Shown here: positions 53,590 to 62,973 of the stretch, piece by piece
Layout of the letters: the number at the start of each line of letters is the position of its first letter
How positions within the stretch are numbered: the stretch's first letter is position 1
DNA from: Streptomyces sp. NBC_01431
GTDB lineage: Bacteria > Actinomycetota > Actinomycetes > Streptomycetales > Streptomycetaceae
Reading direction: 5' to 3'
Assembly (NCBI RefSeq): GCF_036231355.1
Contig: NZ_CP109496.1
Span: forward strand, 2,418,001 to 2,482,000
DNA: 64,000 bases
The notes under the pieces: generated by a model
The model's database searches: none
What the model saw: the letters and a program-made list of their open reading frames with translations, nothing else
Told to the model about the DNA's origin: nothing
Translations under genes and position numbers: made by a program

Positions 53590-56500
53590 GTGCAGGGACG
53601 TTTCAAGAGGGATGGCAGCGCTGCGGCGGAGCAGGAGCCGCAGGGCGGGACTGGCCCCAGAACAGCCAGTTCCTCGCCCCAGCACGCCCAGAACCCCCGG
53701 GGCCCCGAGAATCCGACCCCCTCGCCGGGCGGCGAGGCGAGCGGCCCGACGGCGCGCACCGGAGGACCGTCGGGTCCCACCGGCGGCGAGGAGCCGAAGG
53801 CTGCCCTGAAGCCGACGGGACCCGTCGACACCGGCTCCCGAATAGCCCTGCGCAACTGGCGCATCTCGACCCGTCTGGTCGCCCTGCTCGCGCTCCCCGT
53901 GGTCGCCGCGACGACCCTGGGCGGGCTGCGTATCGAGCAGTCCATGAACGACATGCAGCAGCTCGACCACATGCAGCTGCTCACCGACATGACCAAGCAG
54001 GCGACCGAGCTCGCCGCCGCGCTCCAGACCGAGCGCGACGACTCGGCGGGCCCGCTCTCCACCCAGACCTCCGACGCCCGCGTGCAGACCGACCGCTCGG
54101 CCACCGACCTGGTCAAGAAGTCGTTCATCAACGCGACCCAGGACGTCAGCGGTTCGGAGAACGACGACGCCCTCGAATCGATCCGGCGCAACGTCACCAA
54201 CATCGCGATCCAGCTCCAGGACCTGGAGAACATCCGCAAGACCGCGTACCGGGACAACTCCACCAACTCCCAGACGGTCGAGTCCTACAGCCGTCTCATC
54301 CGCGGTCTGCTCAGCCTCTCCCAGGACATGGCGCAGGCCACCTCCAACCCGGAGATGATCAAGCGGACCCGTGCGCTGGCGGCCTTCTCATCGGCCAAGG
54401 AGTACGCCTCGGTCCAGCGCGCGATCATCGCCTCGGCGCTGCCGGCCACCAAGGACAAGCCGGGCAACCTGACGGAGCCCGACCGCCTCTACGCCAAGGC
54501 CGCCCAGGACGGCGAGCGCCAGGATCTCGCCTCGTTCCAGAACGTGTACGAGGCCAACGGCGGCAACTCCACCGAGTTGATGGCCCCGCTCGACAAGGGC
54601 AACTCGGAGATCACCGCCGCCAACGCGTACTCGCAGCGCGTGCTGAAGAACACCGGCGGCATCAACCAGGAGCAGCGGCGCTCGTACCTCGACTGGTACG
54701 ACCAGGACTCCAACAAGATCAACCAGATGAAGACCATCGAGCAGACCCTGCTCGGCGAGATGGAGCAGAAGGCGCGCGAGCTGCGCGACTCCTCGCAGCG
54801 CGACGCGATCCTCAACGGTGCGCTGATCGTCATCGTCCTCGGTGTCTCGCTGGTCGGCGCCTTCGTCGTGGCCCGCTCCATGATCCGCTCGCTGCGGCGT
54901 CTCCAGGACACCGCGACCCGGGTCGCCCAGGACCGGCTGCCCGAGCTCGTCAAGCAGCTCTCGGAGTCGGACCCGCAGGACGTCGACACCTCGGTGGAGT
55001 CGGTCGGCGTGCACTCCCGGGACGAGATCGGCCAGGTGGCCGCGGCCTTCGACGACGTGCACCGCGAGGCCGTACGACTCGCCGCCGAGCAGGCGCTGCT
55101 GCGAGGAAACGTCAACGCGATGTTCACCAACCTCTCGCGCCGCTCCCAGGGCCTCATCCAGCGTCAGCTCTCGCTCATCTCCGAACTGGAGTCCCGCGAG
55201 GCCGACCCGGACCAGCTGTCCTCGCTGTTCAAGCTGGACCACCTCGCGACCCGTATGCGCCGTAACGGTGAGAACCTCCTCGTCCTCGCCGGTGAAGAGC
55301 CCGGCCGACGCTGGACCCGCCCGGTCCCGCTGGTCGACGTGCTCCGCGCGGCCGCCTCCGAGGTGGAGCAGTACGAGCGCATCGAACTGGCCGCCGTGCC
55401 CGCGACCGAGGTCGCCGGACGCGTGGTCAACGACCTCGTGCACCTGCTCGCCGAGCTCCTGGAGAACGCCACCTCGTTCTCCTCTCCGCAGACCAAGGTC
55501 CGCGTCACCGGTCACGCGCTGCCCGACGGCCGCGTCCTGGTCGAGATCCACGACACCGGCATCGGCCTCTCCCCCGAGGACCTCGCCGCGATCAACGAGC
55601 GGCTGGCGTCGCCGCCCACCGTGGACGTCTCGGTCTCGCGCCGCATGGGTCTGTTCGTGGTCGGCCGCCTGTCCCTGCGACACGGCATCCGCATCCAGCT
55701 GCGCCCCTCCGACTCCGGTGGCACGACCGCCCTGGTCATGCTCCCCGTCGATGTCGCCCAGGGCGGCAAGAAGGTGCCCGGCAAGGCGGGCGGCCAGCAG
55801 CCGCAGGCCCCGGCCGGCCAGGGTGGCCGTCCCGGTCTCGCGGGCGGTCCGCCCTCGCGTGCCGGGCTCGCCGCGGGCCCGCTCGGCGGCGGCCCCGGTG
55901 CGCCCGGCGGCCGGCTCGCCGCGGGTGCTCCGCGCGGCCAGGTCACCGGTGGCCAGGGACCGCGCGCCGCGCTGCCGCCCCGTGCCGGTGGTCCGCAGCA
56001 GGGCCAGCAGGGCGGCCAGCAGTCCGCCTTCGGCAGCACCGCGGCCACTCCCCCGGCCGCCCCGCGCCGCGGCGACCGCCCGATCACCCCGCCGCCCGGC
56101 GCCCCGCGCGCCGAGCTGCCCGGCGGCAACCAGCAGCCGGCCCGGCCGCAGGCCGCGAGCTGGGGCAACGACCAGGTGGCGGGGCCGGGTTCGGCCCTGG
56201 ACGCGCCGCGCGGCCACGAGGAGCCGGAGCAGCACACCGGCCAGTACCCGCGCCCCGCGCTCGACGACCGCCAGGGTCCCGGCTCGACCGCCGAGTTCGC
56301 CCGTCCGGACTTCGACGGGCCCCCGCCGGGCAGCCGCCAGGACCAGTCCTCGACGACCGGCGAGTTCGTACGCCCCGACGTGTTCGGCGCGCCGACCGCG
56401 CAGGGCCCCTCGGCGACCGGGCAGTTCGAGCGCCCGGGTGGCTACGACGGTTACGGCGACCAGTCCTCGAACACCGGCCAGTTCGCGCGTCCCGGTCAGG

Positions 56501-57300
56501 ACCCGTCCAACACCGGCCAGTACAGCCGTCCCGGCGCCGACGAGCTCCAGGGTCCGGCGGCGACCTCCGGATTCGCCCGCCCGGACTTCAACGCGCCCCG
56601 GCCGCCCGCGCCGCAGCCCGCCCAGCCGCAGCAGTACCAGCAGCAGCCTCAGCAGGGCCAGGACTTCGGTTCCGGTGCGCCGCGTCAGCGCGGGGACTTC
56701 GGTGCCCCGCGCCGGCCCGCCGCGAGCCTGCCCCCGCAGCAGCAGTCGCAGCCCGATGCGCTGCCGCCGGCCGGTGACGGCGACGGGCGCACCCCGCTGT
56801 ACGACACGCTGGAGACCAACTGGTTCCAGCAGCAGCAGGGCCAGCAGGGCGGCCAGCCGCAGCAGGGCGCACCGCACGCGCCCCAGGCTCCGCAGCAGCA
56901 GGCCCCGCAGGGCCGGACGGCCGAGCCGCGCCAGCAGCCCGCCGAGCGCCGCCCGGCCCGCGAGAGCGGCACCGCGAACGGCACCGGCGCCTCCAACGGC
57001 TCCGGCGCCTGGCGCAGTTCACCCAACGACGACCTGGTCCGCCAGGCCGAGCGGGCCCGCAAGCCCGCCGCCGGCGGTATCACGACGTCCGGCCTGCCCA
57101 AGCGGGTCCCGCGCGCCAACCTGGTGCCGGGCACCGCACAGCAGCAGAACAACCAGGCAGGACCCCAGGTCTCCCGGGCACCGGACGACGTCCGCGGCCG
57201 GCTGACCAATCTCCGCCGGGGCATCCAGCAGGGCCGGCAGGCCGGCAACGGCTCGACCGGCAGCTTCCACGTGGACCCCACTCACCAGCAGGAGCGTTAG
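53590..57300 (+). CDS. CvnA-type sensor histidine kinase-like protein (NIT-HAMP-ATPase), first conservon
   Basis: The protein is 1236 aa. After an N-terminal Pro/Gly-rich region there is a TM segment (~96-113), an extracytoplasmic nitrate/nitrite-sensing-like domain to ~405, a second TM segment (~407-430) and HAMP (~432-490). A kinase-like core follows, with LFKLDHLATRMRRNGENLL and the N-box HLLAELLENATSFSSPQ (~614), then GIGLSPEDL. From ~720 to 1150 lies a Pro/Gln/Gly-rich disordered tail with seven T-G-Q/E-F/Y-x-R-P-like units. A conserved block ends the protein. The GTG start has a weak ribosome site. CvnA of conservons signals through CvnB-D. Confidence 0.9.
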   Translation: MQGRFKRDGSAAAEQEPQGGTGPRTASSSPQHAQNPRGPENPTPSPGGEASGPTARTGGPSGPTGGEEPKAALKPTGPVDTGSRIALRNWRISTRLVALLALPVVAATTLGGLRIEQSMNDMQQLDHMQLLTDMTKQATELAAALQTERDDSAGPLSTQTSDARVQTDRSATDLVKKSFINATQDVSGSENDDALESIRRNVTNIAIQLQDLENIRKTAYRDNSTNSQTVESYSRLIRGLLSLSQDMAQATSNPEMIKRTRALAAFSSAKEYASVQRAIIASALPATKDKPGNLTEPDRLYAKAAQDGERQDLASFQNVYEANGGNSTELMAPLDKGNSEITAANAYSQRVLKNTGGINQEQRRSYLDWYDQDSNKINQMKTIEQTLLGEMEQKARELRDSSQRDAILNGALIVIVLGVSLVGAFVVARSMIRSLRRLQDTATRVAQDRLPELVKQLSESDPQDVDTSVESVGVHSRDEIGQVAAAFDDVHREAVRLAAEQALLRGNVNAMFTNLSRRSQGLIQRQLSLISELESREADPDQLSSLFKLDHLATRMRRNGENLLVLAGEEPGRRWTRPVPLVDVLRAAASEVEQYERIELAAVPATEVAGRVVNDLVHLLAELLENATSFSSPQTKVRVTGHALPDGRVLVEIHDTGIGLSPEDLAAINERLASPPTVDVSVSRRMGLFVVGRLSLRHGIRIQLRPSDSGGTTALVMLPVDVAQGGKKVPGKAGGQQPQAPAGQGGRPGLAGGPPSRAGLAAGPLGGGPGAPGGRLAAGAPRGQVTGGQGPRAALPPRAGGPQQGQQGGQQSAFGSTAATPPAAPRRGDRPITPPPGAPRAELPGGNQQPARPQAASWGNDQVAGPGSALDAPRGHEEPEQHTGQYPRPALDDRQGPGSTAEFARPDFDGPPPGSRQDQSSTTGEFVRPDVFGAPTAQGPSATGQFERPGGYDGYGDQSSNTGQFARPGQDPSNTGQYSRPGADELQGPAATSGFARPDFNAPRPPAPQPAQPQQYQQQPQQGQDFGSGAPRQRGDFGAPRRPAASLPPQQQSQPDALPPAGDGDGRTPLYDTLETNWFQQQQGQQGGQPQQGAPHAPQAPQQQAPQGRTAEPRQQPAERRPARESGTANGTGASNGSGAWRSSPNDDLVRQAERARKPAAGGITTSGLPKRVPRANLVPGTAQQQNNQAGPQVSRAPDDVRGRLTNLRRGIQQGRQAGNGSTGSFHVDPTHQQER

Positions 57301-57723
57301 TTGAGTCCGATGAGCCAGGCGGCACAGAACCTGAACTGGTTGATCACCAACTTTGTGGACAACACCCCAGGGGTGTCCCACACGGTGGTGGTCTCCGCCG
57401 ACGGCCTGCTCCTCGCCATGTCCGAGGGGTTCCCGCGCGACCGCGCCGACCAGCTGGCCGCCGTGGCGTCCGGGCTGACCTCGCTGACCGCGGGGGCCTC
57501 CCGCATCTTCGAGGGCGGCAGCGTCGCCCAGACCGTGGTGGAGATGGAGCGCGGCTTCCTCTTCCTGATGTCCGTGTCCGACGGTTCCTCCCTGGCCGTG
57601 CTCGCGCACCCGGAGTGCGACATCGGCCTGGTGGGCTACGAGATGGCCCTCCTGGTCGACCGCGCGGGCAGCGTCCTCACTCCGGACCTGCGCGCCGAGC
57701 TCCAGGGCAGCCTGCTCCACTGA
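57301..57723 (+). CDS. Roadblock/LC7-domain protein, CvnB of first conservon
   Basis: The protein is 140 aa. It starts TTG-AGT-CCG-ATG right after the cvnA1 stop, with AGGAG 6 nt upstream. The roadblock fold is clear: ADGLLLAMSEGFPRDRADQL, then GLTSLTAGASRIF and MALLVDRAGSVLTPDLRAEL. It acts with the CvnD GTPase, much as MglB acts with MglA. The second conservon uses GTG at the equivalent start. Confidence 0.92.
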   Translation: MSPMSQAAQNLNWLITNFVDNTPGVSHTVVVSADGLLLAMSEGFPRDRADQLAAVASGLTSLTAGASRIFEGGSVAQTVVEMERGFLFLMSVSDGSSLAVLAHPECDIGLVGYEMALLVDRAGSVLTPDLRAELQGSLLH

Positions 57724-57896
57724 CCGCAAACCCCCGGCCGAGCCGCTCGCGAGGCCGGGGTCGGGAGCCCTCGGCGTCGCCCCTCCGACGCCGCTGGCCC
57801 CGCACGATGCAGATTCCCGTCCCGGCCGCACCACTGCCCCCACCGGCCCTGTCAGACGGCTTGCAGATGCCTTGCTGTCCCCGCCCGGAGGAACCA

Positions 57897-58304
57897 ATGA
57901 CCCCGCCACCCGCCTCACACGATTCGTACGGCGCGCTGCACGACGCGGCGTACGACAGTGAAGGCGACCAGCCGCTGGTCCGTCCGTACGCCATGACCGG
58001 CGGCCGCACCAGGCCGCGCTACCAGCTCGCCATCGAGGCCCTGGTCAGCACCACGGCCGACCCGGCGCACCTTGCCACTTTGCTGCCGGAGCACCAGCGG
58101 ATATGCCACCTGTGCCGTGAGGTCAAGTCGGTGGCCGAGGTGTCCGCGCTGCTCCAGATGCCACTTGGTGTCGCCCGGATCCTCGTCGCCGACCTGGCGG
58201 AGGCCGGCATGGTGGCGATCCACCAGCCGGGCAATGGAGAGGCCGGCGGCACGCCGGACGTAACGCTGCTCGAGAGGGTGCTCAGTGGACTTCGCAAGCT
58301 CTAG
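57897..58304 (+). CDS. DUF742 protein, CvnC of first conservon
   Basis: The protein is 135 aa. The DUF742 core is LVRPYAMTGGRTRPRYQLAIEALV, then LLPEHQRICHLCREVKSVAE and GVARILVADLAEAGMVAIHQP. I chose ATG 57897 with CGGAGG upstream. A 173-bp gap follows cvnB1. Its last 20 bp overlap the cvnD1 start. CvnC is thought to adapt the kinase to the GTPase module. Confidence 0.9.
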   Translation: MTPPPASHDSYGALHDAAYDSEGDQPLVRPYAMTGGRTRPRYQLAIEALVSTTADPAHLATLLPEHQRICHLCREVKSVAEVSALLQMPLGVARILVADLAEAGMVAIHQPGNGEAGGTPDVTLLERVLSGLRKL

Positions 58305-58866
58305 CGGCGGTGCTGCCCGCTCCACTACTTCCGCGAAGATCGTGGTGGCGGGCGGTTTCGGCGTGGGCAAGACCACGTTCGTCGGCGCGGTCTCGGAGAT
58401 CAACCCGCTGCGCACCGAGGCCGTCATGACCTCGGCGTCCGCGGGCATCGACGACCTCACGCACACGGGCGACAAGACGACCACCACGGTCGCGATGGAC
58501 TTCGGCCGCATCACGCTCGACCAGGACCTGATCCTGTACCTCTTCGGTACGCCGGGCCAGGACCGCTTCTGGTTCATGTGGGACGACCTCGTACGCGGCG
58601 CCATCGGCGCCGTCGTCCTCGTCGACACCCGCCGCCTCGCCGACTGCTTCCCCGCCGTCGACTACTTCGAGAACAGCGGCCTGCCCTTCGTCATCGCACT
58701 CAACGGCTTCGACGGCCACCAGCCGTACACCCCCGACGAAGTCCGCGAAGCCCTCCAGATCGGACCGGACGCTCCGATCATCGTCACCGACGCCCGCCAC
58801 CGCGCGGACGCGAAGAGCGCGCTCATCACGCTGGTCGAGCACGCTCTGATGGCCCGGCTCAAGTAG
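58285..58866 (+). CDS. Small GTPase CvnD of first conservon
   Basis: The protein is 193 aa. The P-loop is VAGGFGVGKTTFVGAVSE (residues ~20-37), switch II region FGTPGQDRFWFMWDDL, and ALNGFDGHQ stands at the usual NKxD position. Conservon GTPases of this type act with CvnA-C. It starts at GTG 58285, within cvnC1. A hairpin follows 33 bp after the stop. Confidence 0.93.
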   Translation: MDFASSSGGAARSTTSAKIVVAGGFGVGKTTFVGAVSEINPLRTEAVMTSASAGIDDLTHTGDKTTTTVAMDFGRITLDQDLILYLFGTPGQDRFWFMWDDLVRGAIGAVVLVDTRRLADCFPAVDYFENSGLPFVIALNGFDGHQPYTPDEVREALQIGPDAPIIVTDARHRADAKSALITLVEHALMARLK

Positions 58867-58899
58867 GAGGTCCGCTACGGCAGTTGTCGTAGAGGAAAT

Positions 58900-58935
58900 G
58901 GGGGCGGACTGTGTCCTTTGACACGATCCGCCCCC
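58900..58935 (+). terminator. Two-part terminator hairpin after cvnD1
   Basis: GGGGGCGGA (58900-58908) pairs with TCCGCCCCC (58927-58935), with an inner GTGTC/GACAC stem. It ends the first conservon transcript. Confidence 0.8.
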
Positions 58936-59014
58936 GTGTTCATAACGTTTCGACAGAGAATTCCGGTGACACCGCAACCCGCCGCGTTCATTTGGTGTCG
59001 CTGCGCTCACAACG

Positions 59015-59034
59015 GCCCCGCCATTTGGCGGGGC
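59015..59034 (+). terminator. Second hairpin between the conservons
   Basis: GCCCCGCC (59015-59022) pairs with GGCGGGGC (59027-59034) around ATTT, followed by TCGCTCTTTAT. It precedes the second conservon's promoter region. Confidence 0.6.
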
Positions 59035-59209
59035 TCGCTCTTTATGCCCGTTTTATCTGAGGCGTGGGCCACTCGGAACCTGAGATTCCACACGTTTGGA
59101 TGGCAGCCGTCTCGCGTGCTGGAATTCGGCGAACTCCCGAGTGGTACGGCTCTGAAACACAAAGCGGCACACACCATCGAGGTGCCGGCTCCGAGAGGTT
59201 GTTGGTCGA

Positions 59210-62200
59210 GTGAAGCGAAGCAAGACGAGCTCCGCGACGCAGCAGGCGCGGGGCAACTTCACCCCGCCGCAGCGTGCGGCGGAAACGCCCGCGCCCCAGA
59301 CCTCTGCCCCGGATCCCGGCAAGGATGCCCCGGGCAGCACCAGCCGTCTGTCGCCACGCAACTGGCGGGTGGCCACCCGACTGAACGCGATCCTCCTGAT
59401 CCCCGTACTGGTCGGCCTCGTCATGGGCGGCTTCGAGGTGAAGGCGTCCATAGCCACCTGGCGCGACGCCCGCAACGCCGAGAAGGTCGCGACCATCGTG
59501 CGCGCCGCCTCCGACTACGGCCAGGCCCTGCTCAACGAGCGTGACCTCACCGCCGAGCCCCTCCTTCAGAACAAGCGCGACAGCGACATCGTCAGCAAGG
59601 CGTACGCCACCTCCGACGCGGCCCGCGCCAAGTTCGACGAATCCGTTCAGGGCATGCCGGACACCCCGAGCCTCAAGCGCCGCCTGGCCAAGGTCCGCGA
59701 CGCCGAGAAGACCCTGGACGACCTGCGCAAGAGCGCCTACGCCAAGGGCCTCGAAGCCAAGAACCCGGTGCTGACCGAAGAGGGCTACACCGCGATCCCC
59801 CACTACCTGAGCACGTTCTCCAACGAGCTCGGCCTGGGCACCGGCAACATCACCAGCTACGGCCGCATGGTGTACGCGGTCGACCTCGCCAAGTCCGCGG
59901 GATCGCTCCAGCGCTCCATCGGTCTGCACCTCCTGCTGCGGCCGAGCGACGACCCCAAGACCTTCCAGATGCAGGTCAAGGCGTTCAACTCGTACAACTA
60001 CCTGGAGTTCATCGCGCTCGGCGAGTTCGACGCCGGTGGTACGGACGCCGACAGCCAGCACCTCAAGGAGGTCATGGCGGCCAAGGACGCCAAGGTCGCC
60101 CAGGAGTTCCCCGGAGCCAAGCAGCAGGCCGACGACGGCCCGCACATCGGTGCCGCCCCGGCAGCCGACGGCTCGATCTACAACGGGATGGCCGCCGCGA
60201 TCGGCGGAGGCCAGAGCGTCAAGCAGCTCAAGGCCGAGGGCATCACCCCCGAGTCCTGGATGGCCGCCTCCACCTCCAAGTTCGACGGCTACAGCGAGGT
60301 CGAGAACGACCTGGTCGGCCGGGCCGTGACCGAGGCCGGCCAGATCGCCGACGACGCCAAGACCACCGCGTACATCAACGGCGCCATCGTCGTCGTCGCC
60401 CTGCTCGCCGCCTTCATCCTGGCCGGCATGGTGGCCCGCCAGATGAGCCGCTCGATGCGCCGGCTGCGCAACGCCGCCTTCGACGTGGCCGAGCAGCGCC
60501 TGCCGATGCTCGTCGACCAGCTCTCGCGCACCGAGCCCGGCCGGGTCGACACCCGGGTCGTGCCGATCCCGATCGACTCCACGGACGAGATCGGCGAGGT
60601 GGCCCGCGCCTTCGACCAGGTGCACCGCGAGGCGGTCCGGCTCGCCGCCGAGCAGGCGCTCCTGCGAGGCAACGTCAACGCGATCTTCACCAACCTCTCG
60701 CGCCGCAACCAGTCCCTGATCGAGGGCCAGCTGACCCTGATCACCGACCTGGAGAACAACGAGGCCGACCCGGACCAGCTGGAGAGCCTCTTCCGCCTGG
60801 ACCACCTGGCGACCCGCATGCGCCGCAACGGCGAGAACCTCCTGGTCCTCGCCGGCGAGGAGCCCGGCCGCCGCTGGGACCAGCCGGTCCCGCTGGTCGA
60901 CGTGCTGCGCGCCGCCTCCTCCGAGGTGGAGTCGTACGAGCGCATCGAGCTGTCCGGTGTTCCGGAGGCCGAGATCCACGGCCGGGCCGTGACCGACCTC
61001 GTGCACCTGCTGGCCGAGCTCCTGGAGAACGCCACGACGTTCTCCTCCCCGCAGACCAAGGTCCGCGTCACCGCGACCCGTCTTCCCGACGGCCGCGTGA
61101 TGGTCGAGATCCACGACAAGGGCATCGGCCTGACCGCCGAGGACTTCGCGGACATCAACCACCGCCTGGCCAACCCGCCGACCGTGGACGCCGCCGTCTC
61201 GCAGCGCATGGGCCTGTTCGTGGTCGGCCGGCTCTCCGACCGGCACGGAATCCGCGTCCAGCTGCGCCCCTCGGGCGAGCAGGCCGGCACCACCTCCCTC
61301 GTCATGCTCCCGGACGCCATCACCCACGGTGGCGGCGGCGAGAGCGCCCCGCTGGGCGACGACTTCACGGTCTCCTCGATCATCCCCGAGCAGCACCAGC
61401 AGCAGCGGTCGGCGTACGACTCCGCGCCCACCCCGATGCGTACGGCCGCCGAGCTCGGCTTCGACGACTCCCGGTACGAGACCGGCGAGCAGTCCGACCC
61501 GCGCGAACTCGACCCGGTGAACCGCTCGTTGATGCGCGAGGAGCGCCGGGCAGCCCTGGAGGCCCAGGCGCAGGGCGGCGAACGCCCGCTGTTCCGTGAC
61601 GAGATCGAGCCCCAGCAGACCCCGTCGTACGACGGCTCCTACGACAACCAGCGGGGCTACGCACAGGAGCAGCCCTACGGCACCGGGTACGAGCCCCAGC
61701 AGCAGAACGGCTACGACGGCGCGTACCAGAACCAGCAGTACGCCCCCGAGCACACCGGCGCCTACACGCAGGACTCCTACGCCGCCCGGGACGACTACCG
61801 GGACCCCGGCTATCCGGAAGGCTCCTACGAGGAGCCCACGGCCGACCAGAGCCCCTACCAGGCCCCGTACGCCGCCCAGGCGCCGCAAGGCGAGTGGCAG
61901 CAGGAGAACGCCTACCAGGAGCCGTACACGGCCCCCTTCCAGCCGGAAGCGGAATCCGCTGCGGAGGCCCCGGGCGTTCCCGGGGGCGCCTCGGAGCGCG
62001 TAGGCTTCGACCGTCCGGGCCCGAGCCCGACCACCGCCCACGCGCTGACCGACGCCGGTCTGCCCCGGCGCGGCAGCCAGCAGAGCTGGTCGGCCGAGCC
62101 CGAGCAGGAGCAGGAGCAGGCCGAGACGCAGGACGGACCGGCAGGCGACTGGCGCTCGACCAACGACGAGCGGTGGACGAGGGCCGAGAAGCTCCGTGAA

Positions 62201-62416
62201 CCGAAGGCCGGCGGGGTCACTCCCTCCGGTCTCCCCCGGCGGGTGCCCAAGGCCAATCTGGTCGAGGGCGCGGCCGAGCAGACCCCGCAGGGCGGCCCCC
62301 AGGTCTCCCGCGCTCCGGAGGACGTGCGCGGCAGGTTGAGCAACCTGCGCCGCGGTGTCCAGCAGGGCCGTAACGCGGGGTCGGACACAAGTAACACCTA
62401 CAACCAGGAGCGTTAG
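59210..62416 (+). CDS. CvnA-type sensor histidine kinase-like protein, second conservon
   Basis: The protein is 1068 aa, paralogous to the first CvnA. TM segments are near 58-76 and 387-410, with a NIT-like domain between; a HAMP and kinase-like core follow (SLFRLDHLATRMRRNGENLL, HLLAELLENATTFSS near 597). From ~705 to ~990 is a Tyr/Gln/Glu-rich disordered tail, unlike the Pro/Gly-rich tail of CvnA1. It ends in the same conserved short block (SGLPRRVPKANLV, then RGRLSNLRRGVQQGR). GTG 59210. It pairs with cvnB2, one base downstream. Confidence 0.9.
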   Translation: MKRSKTSSATQQARGNFTPPQRAAETPAPQTSAPDPGKDAPGSTSRLSPRNWRVATRLNAILLIPVLVGLVMGGFEVKASIATWRDARNAEKVATIVRAASDYGQALLNERDLTAEPLLQNKRDSDIVSKAYATSDAARAKFDESVQGMPDTPSLKRRLAKVRDAEKTLDDLRKSAYAKGLEAKNPVLTEEGYTAIPHYLSTFSNELGLGTGNITSYGRMVYAVDLAKSAGSLQRSIGLHLLLRPSDDPKTFQMQVKAFNSYNYLEFIALGEFDAGGTDADSQHLKEVMAAKDAKVAQEFPGAKQQADDGPHIGAAPAADGSIYNGMAAAIGGGQSVKQLKAEGITPESWMAASTSKFDGYSEVENDLVGRAVTEAGQIADDAKTTAYINGAIVVVALLAAFILAGMVARQMSRSMRRLRNAAFDVAEQRLPMLVDQLSRTEPGRVDTRVVPIPIDSTDEIGEVARAFDQVHREAVRLAAEQALLRGNVNAIFTNLSRRNQSLIEGQLTLITDLENNEADPDQLESLFRLDHLATRMRRNGENLLVLAGEEPGRRWDQPVPLVDVLRAASSEVESYERIELSGVPEAEIHGRAVTDLVHLLAELLENATTFSSPQTKVRVTATRLPDGRVMVEIHDKGIGLTAEDFADINHRLANPPTVDAAVSQRMGLFVVGRLSDRHGIRVQLRPSGEQAGTTSLVMLPDAITHGGGGESAPLGDDFTVSSIIPEQHQQQRSAYDSAPTPMRTAAELGFDDSRYETGEQSDPRELDPVNRSLMREERRAALEAQAQGGERPLFRDEIEPQQTPSYDGSYDNQRGYAQEQPYGTGYEPQQQNGYDGAYQNQQYAPEHTGAYTQDSYAARDDYRDPGYPEGSYEEPTADQSPYQAPYAAQAPQGEWQQENAYQEPYTAPFQPEAESAAEAPGVPGGASERVGFDRPGPSPTTAHALTDAGLPRRGSQQSWSAEPEQEQEQAETQDGPAGDWRSTNDERWTRAEKLREPKAGGVTPSGLPRRVPKANLVEGAAEQTPQGGPQVSRAPEDVRGRLSNLRRGVQQGRNAGSDTSNTYNQER

Positions 62417-62417
62417 T

Positions 62418-62840
62418 GTGAGCCCGATGAGCCAGGCGGCGCAGAATCTGAACTGGTTGATCACCAACTTCGTGGACAACACCCCCGGGGTGTCCCACAC
62501 GGTGGTGGTCTCCGCCGACGGACTCCTGCTGGCGATGTCCGAAGGCTTCCCCCGGGACCGGGCCGATCAGCTGGCGGCCGTGGCCTCCGGTCTGACGTCC
62601 CTCACCGCGGGCGCCTCCCGGATCTTCGAGGGCGGTGCCGTCAACCAGACGGTGGTGGAGATGGAGCGCGGCTTCCTCTTCATCATGTCGGTCTCCGACG
62701 GTTCCTCCCTCGCCGTTCTCTCGCACCCGGAGGCCGACATCGGCCTGGTGGGCTACGAGATGGCCCTGCTCGTGGACCGCGCCGGGAGCGTACTGACTCC
62801 CGATCTGCGTGCGGAGCTTCAAGGAAGTCTCCTCAACTAG
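62418..62840 (+). CDS. Roadblock/LC7-domain protein, CvnB of second conservon
   Basis: The protein is 140 aa, differing from the first CvnB at about eight positions. Start GTG 62418, one base after the cvnA2 stop, with CAGGAG upstream. Same fold and probable role. Confidence 0.92.
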   Translation: MSPMSQAAQNLNWLITNFVDNTPGVSHTVVVSADGLLLAMSEGFPRDRADQLAAVASGLTSLTAGASRIFEGGAVNQTVVEMERGFLFIMSVSDGSSLAVLSHPEADIGLVGYEMALLVDRAGSVLTPDLRAELQGSLLN

Positions 62841-62864
62841 TTAAGGAAGCCTTCTTAATTAGTT
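62835..62864 (+). repeat. AT-rich imperfect hairpin between cvnB2 and cvnC2
   Basis: AACTAGTTAAGGAAG (62835-62849) and CCTTCTTAATTAGTT (62850-62864) are near-complementary arms, with G-U pairs possible. It spans the cvnB2 stop codon. Such an AT-rich element stands out in this GC-rich DNA and could be an RNA processing or attenuation site. Confidence 0.5.
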
Positions 62865-62973
62865 ACCGATCAGTTCTCAATCAGCAGACAGGCAGTGCGT
62901 TTCGCGCCACCGCGCCATAAGGTGCGGTGGCGCGGCCCCAATGGGACGGGCACCGGTAGTCGGAGGAGGAAAC

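Noticed and set aside
59042..62500. A 1152-codon minus-strand frame
   Set aside because: It is antisense to cvnA2 and low-complexity. The kinase core on the plus strand is unmistakable.
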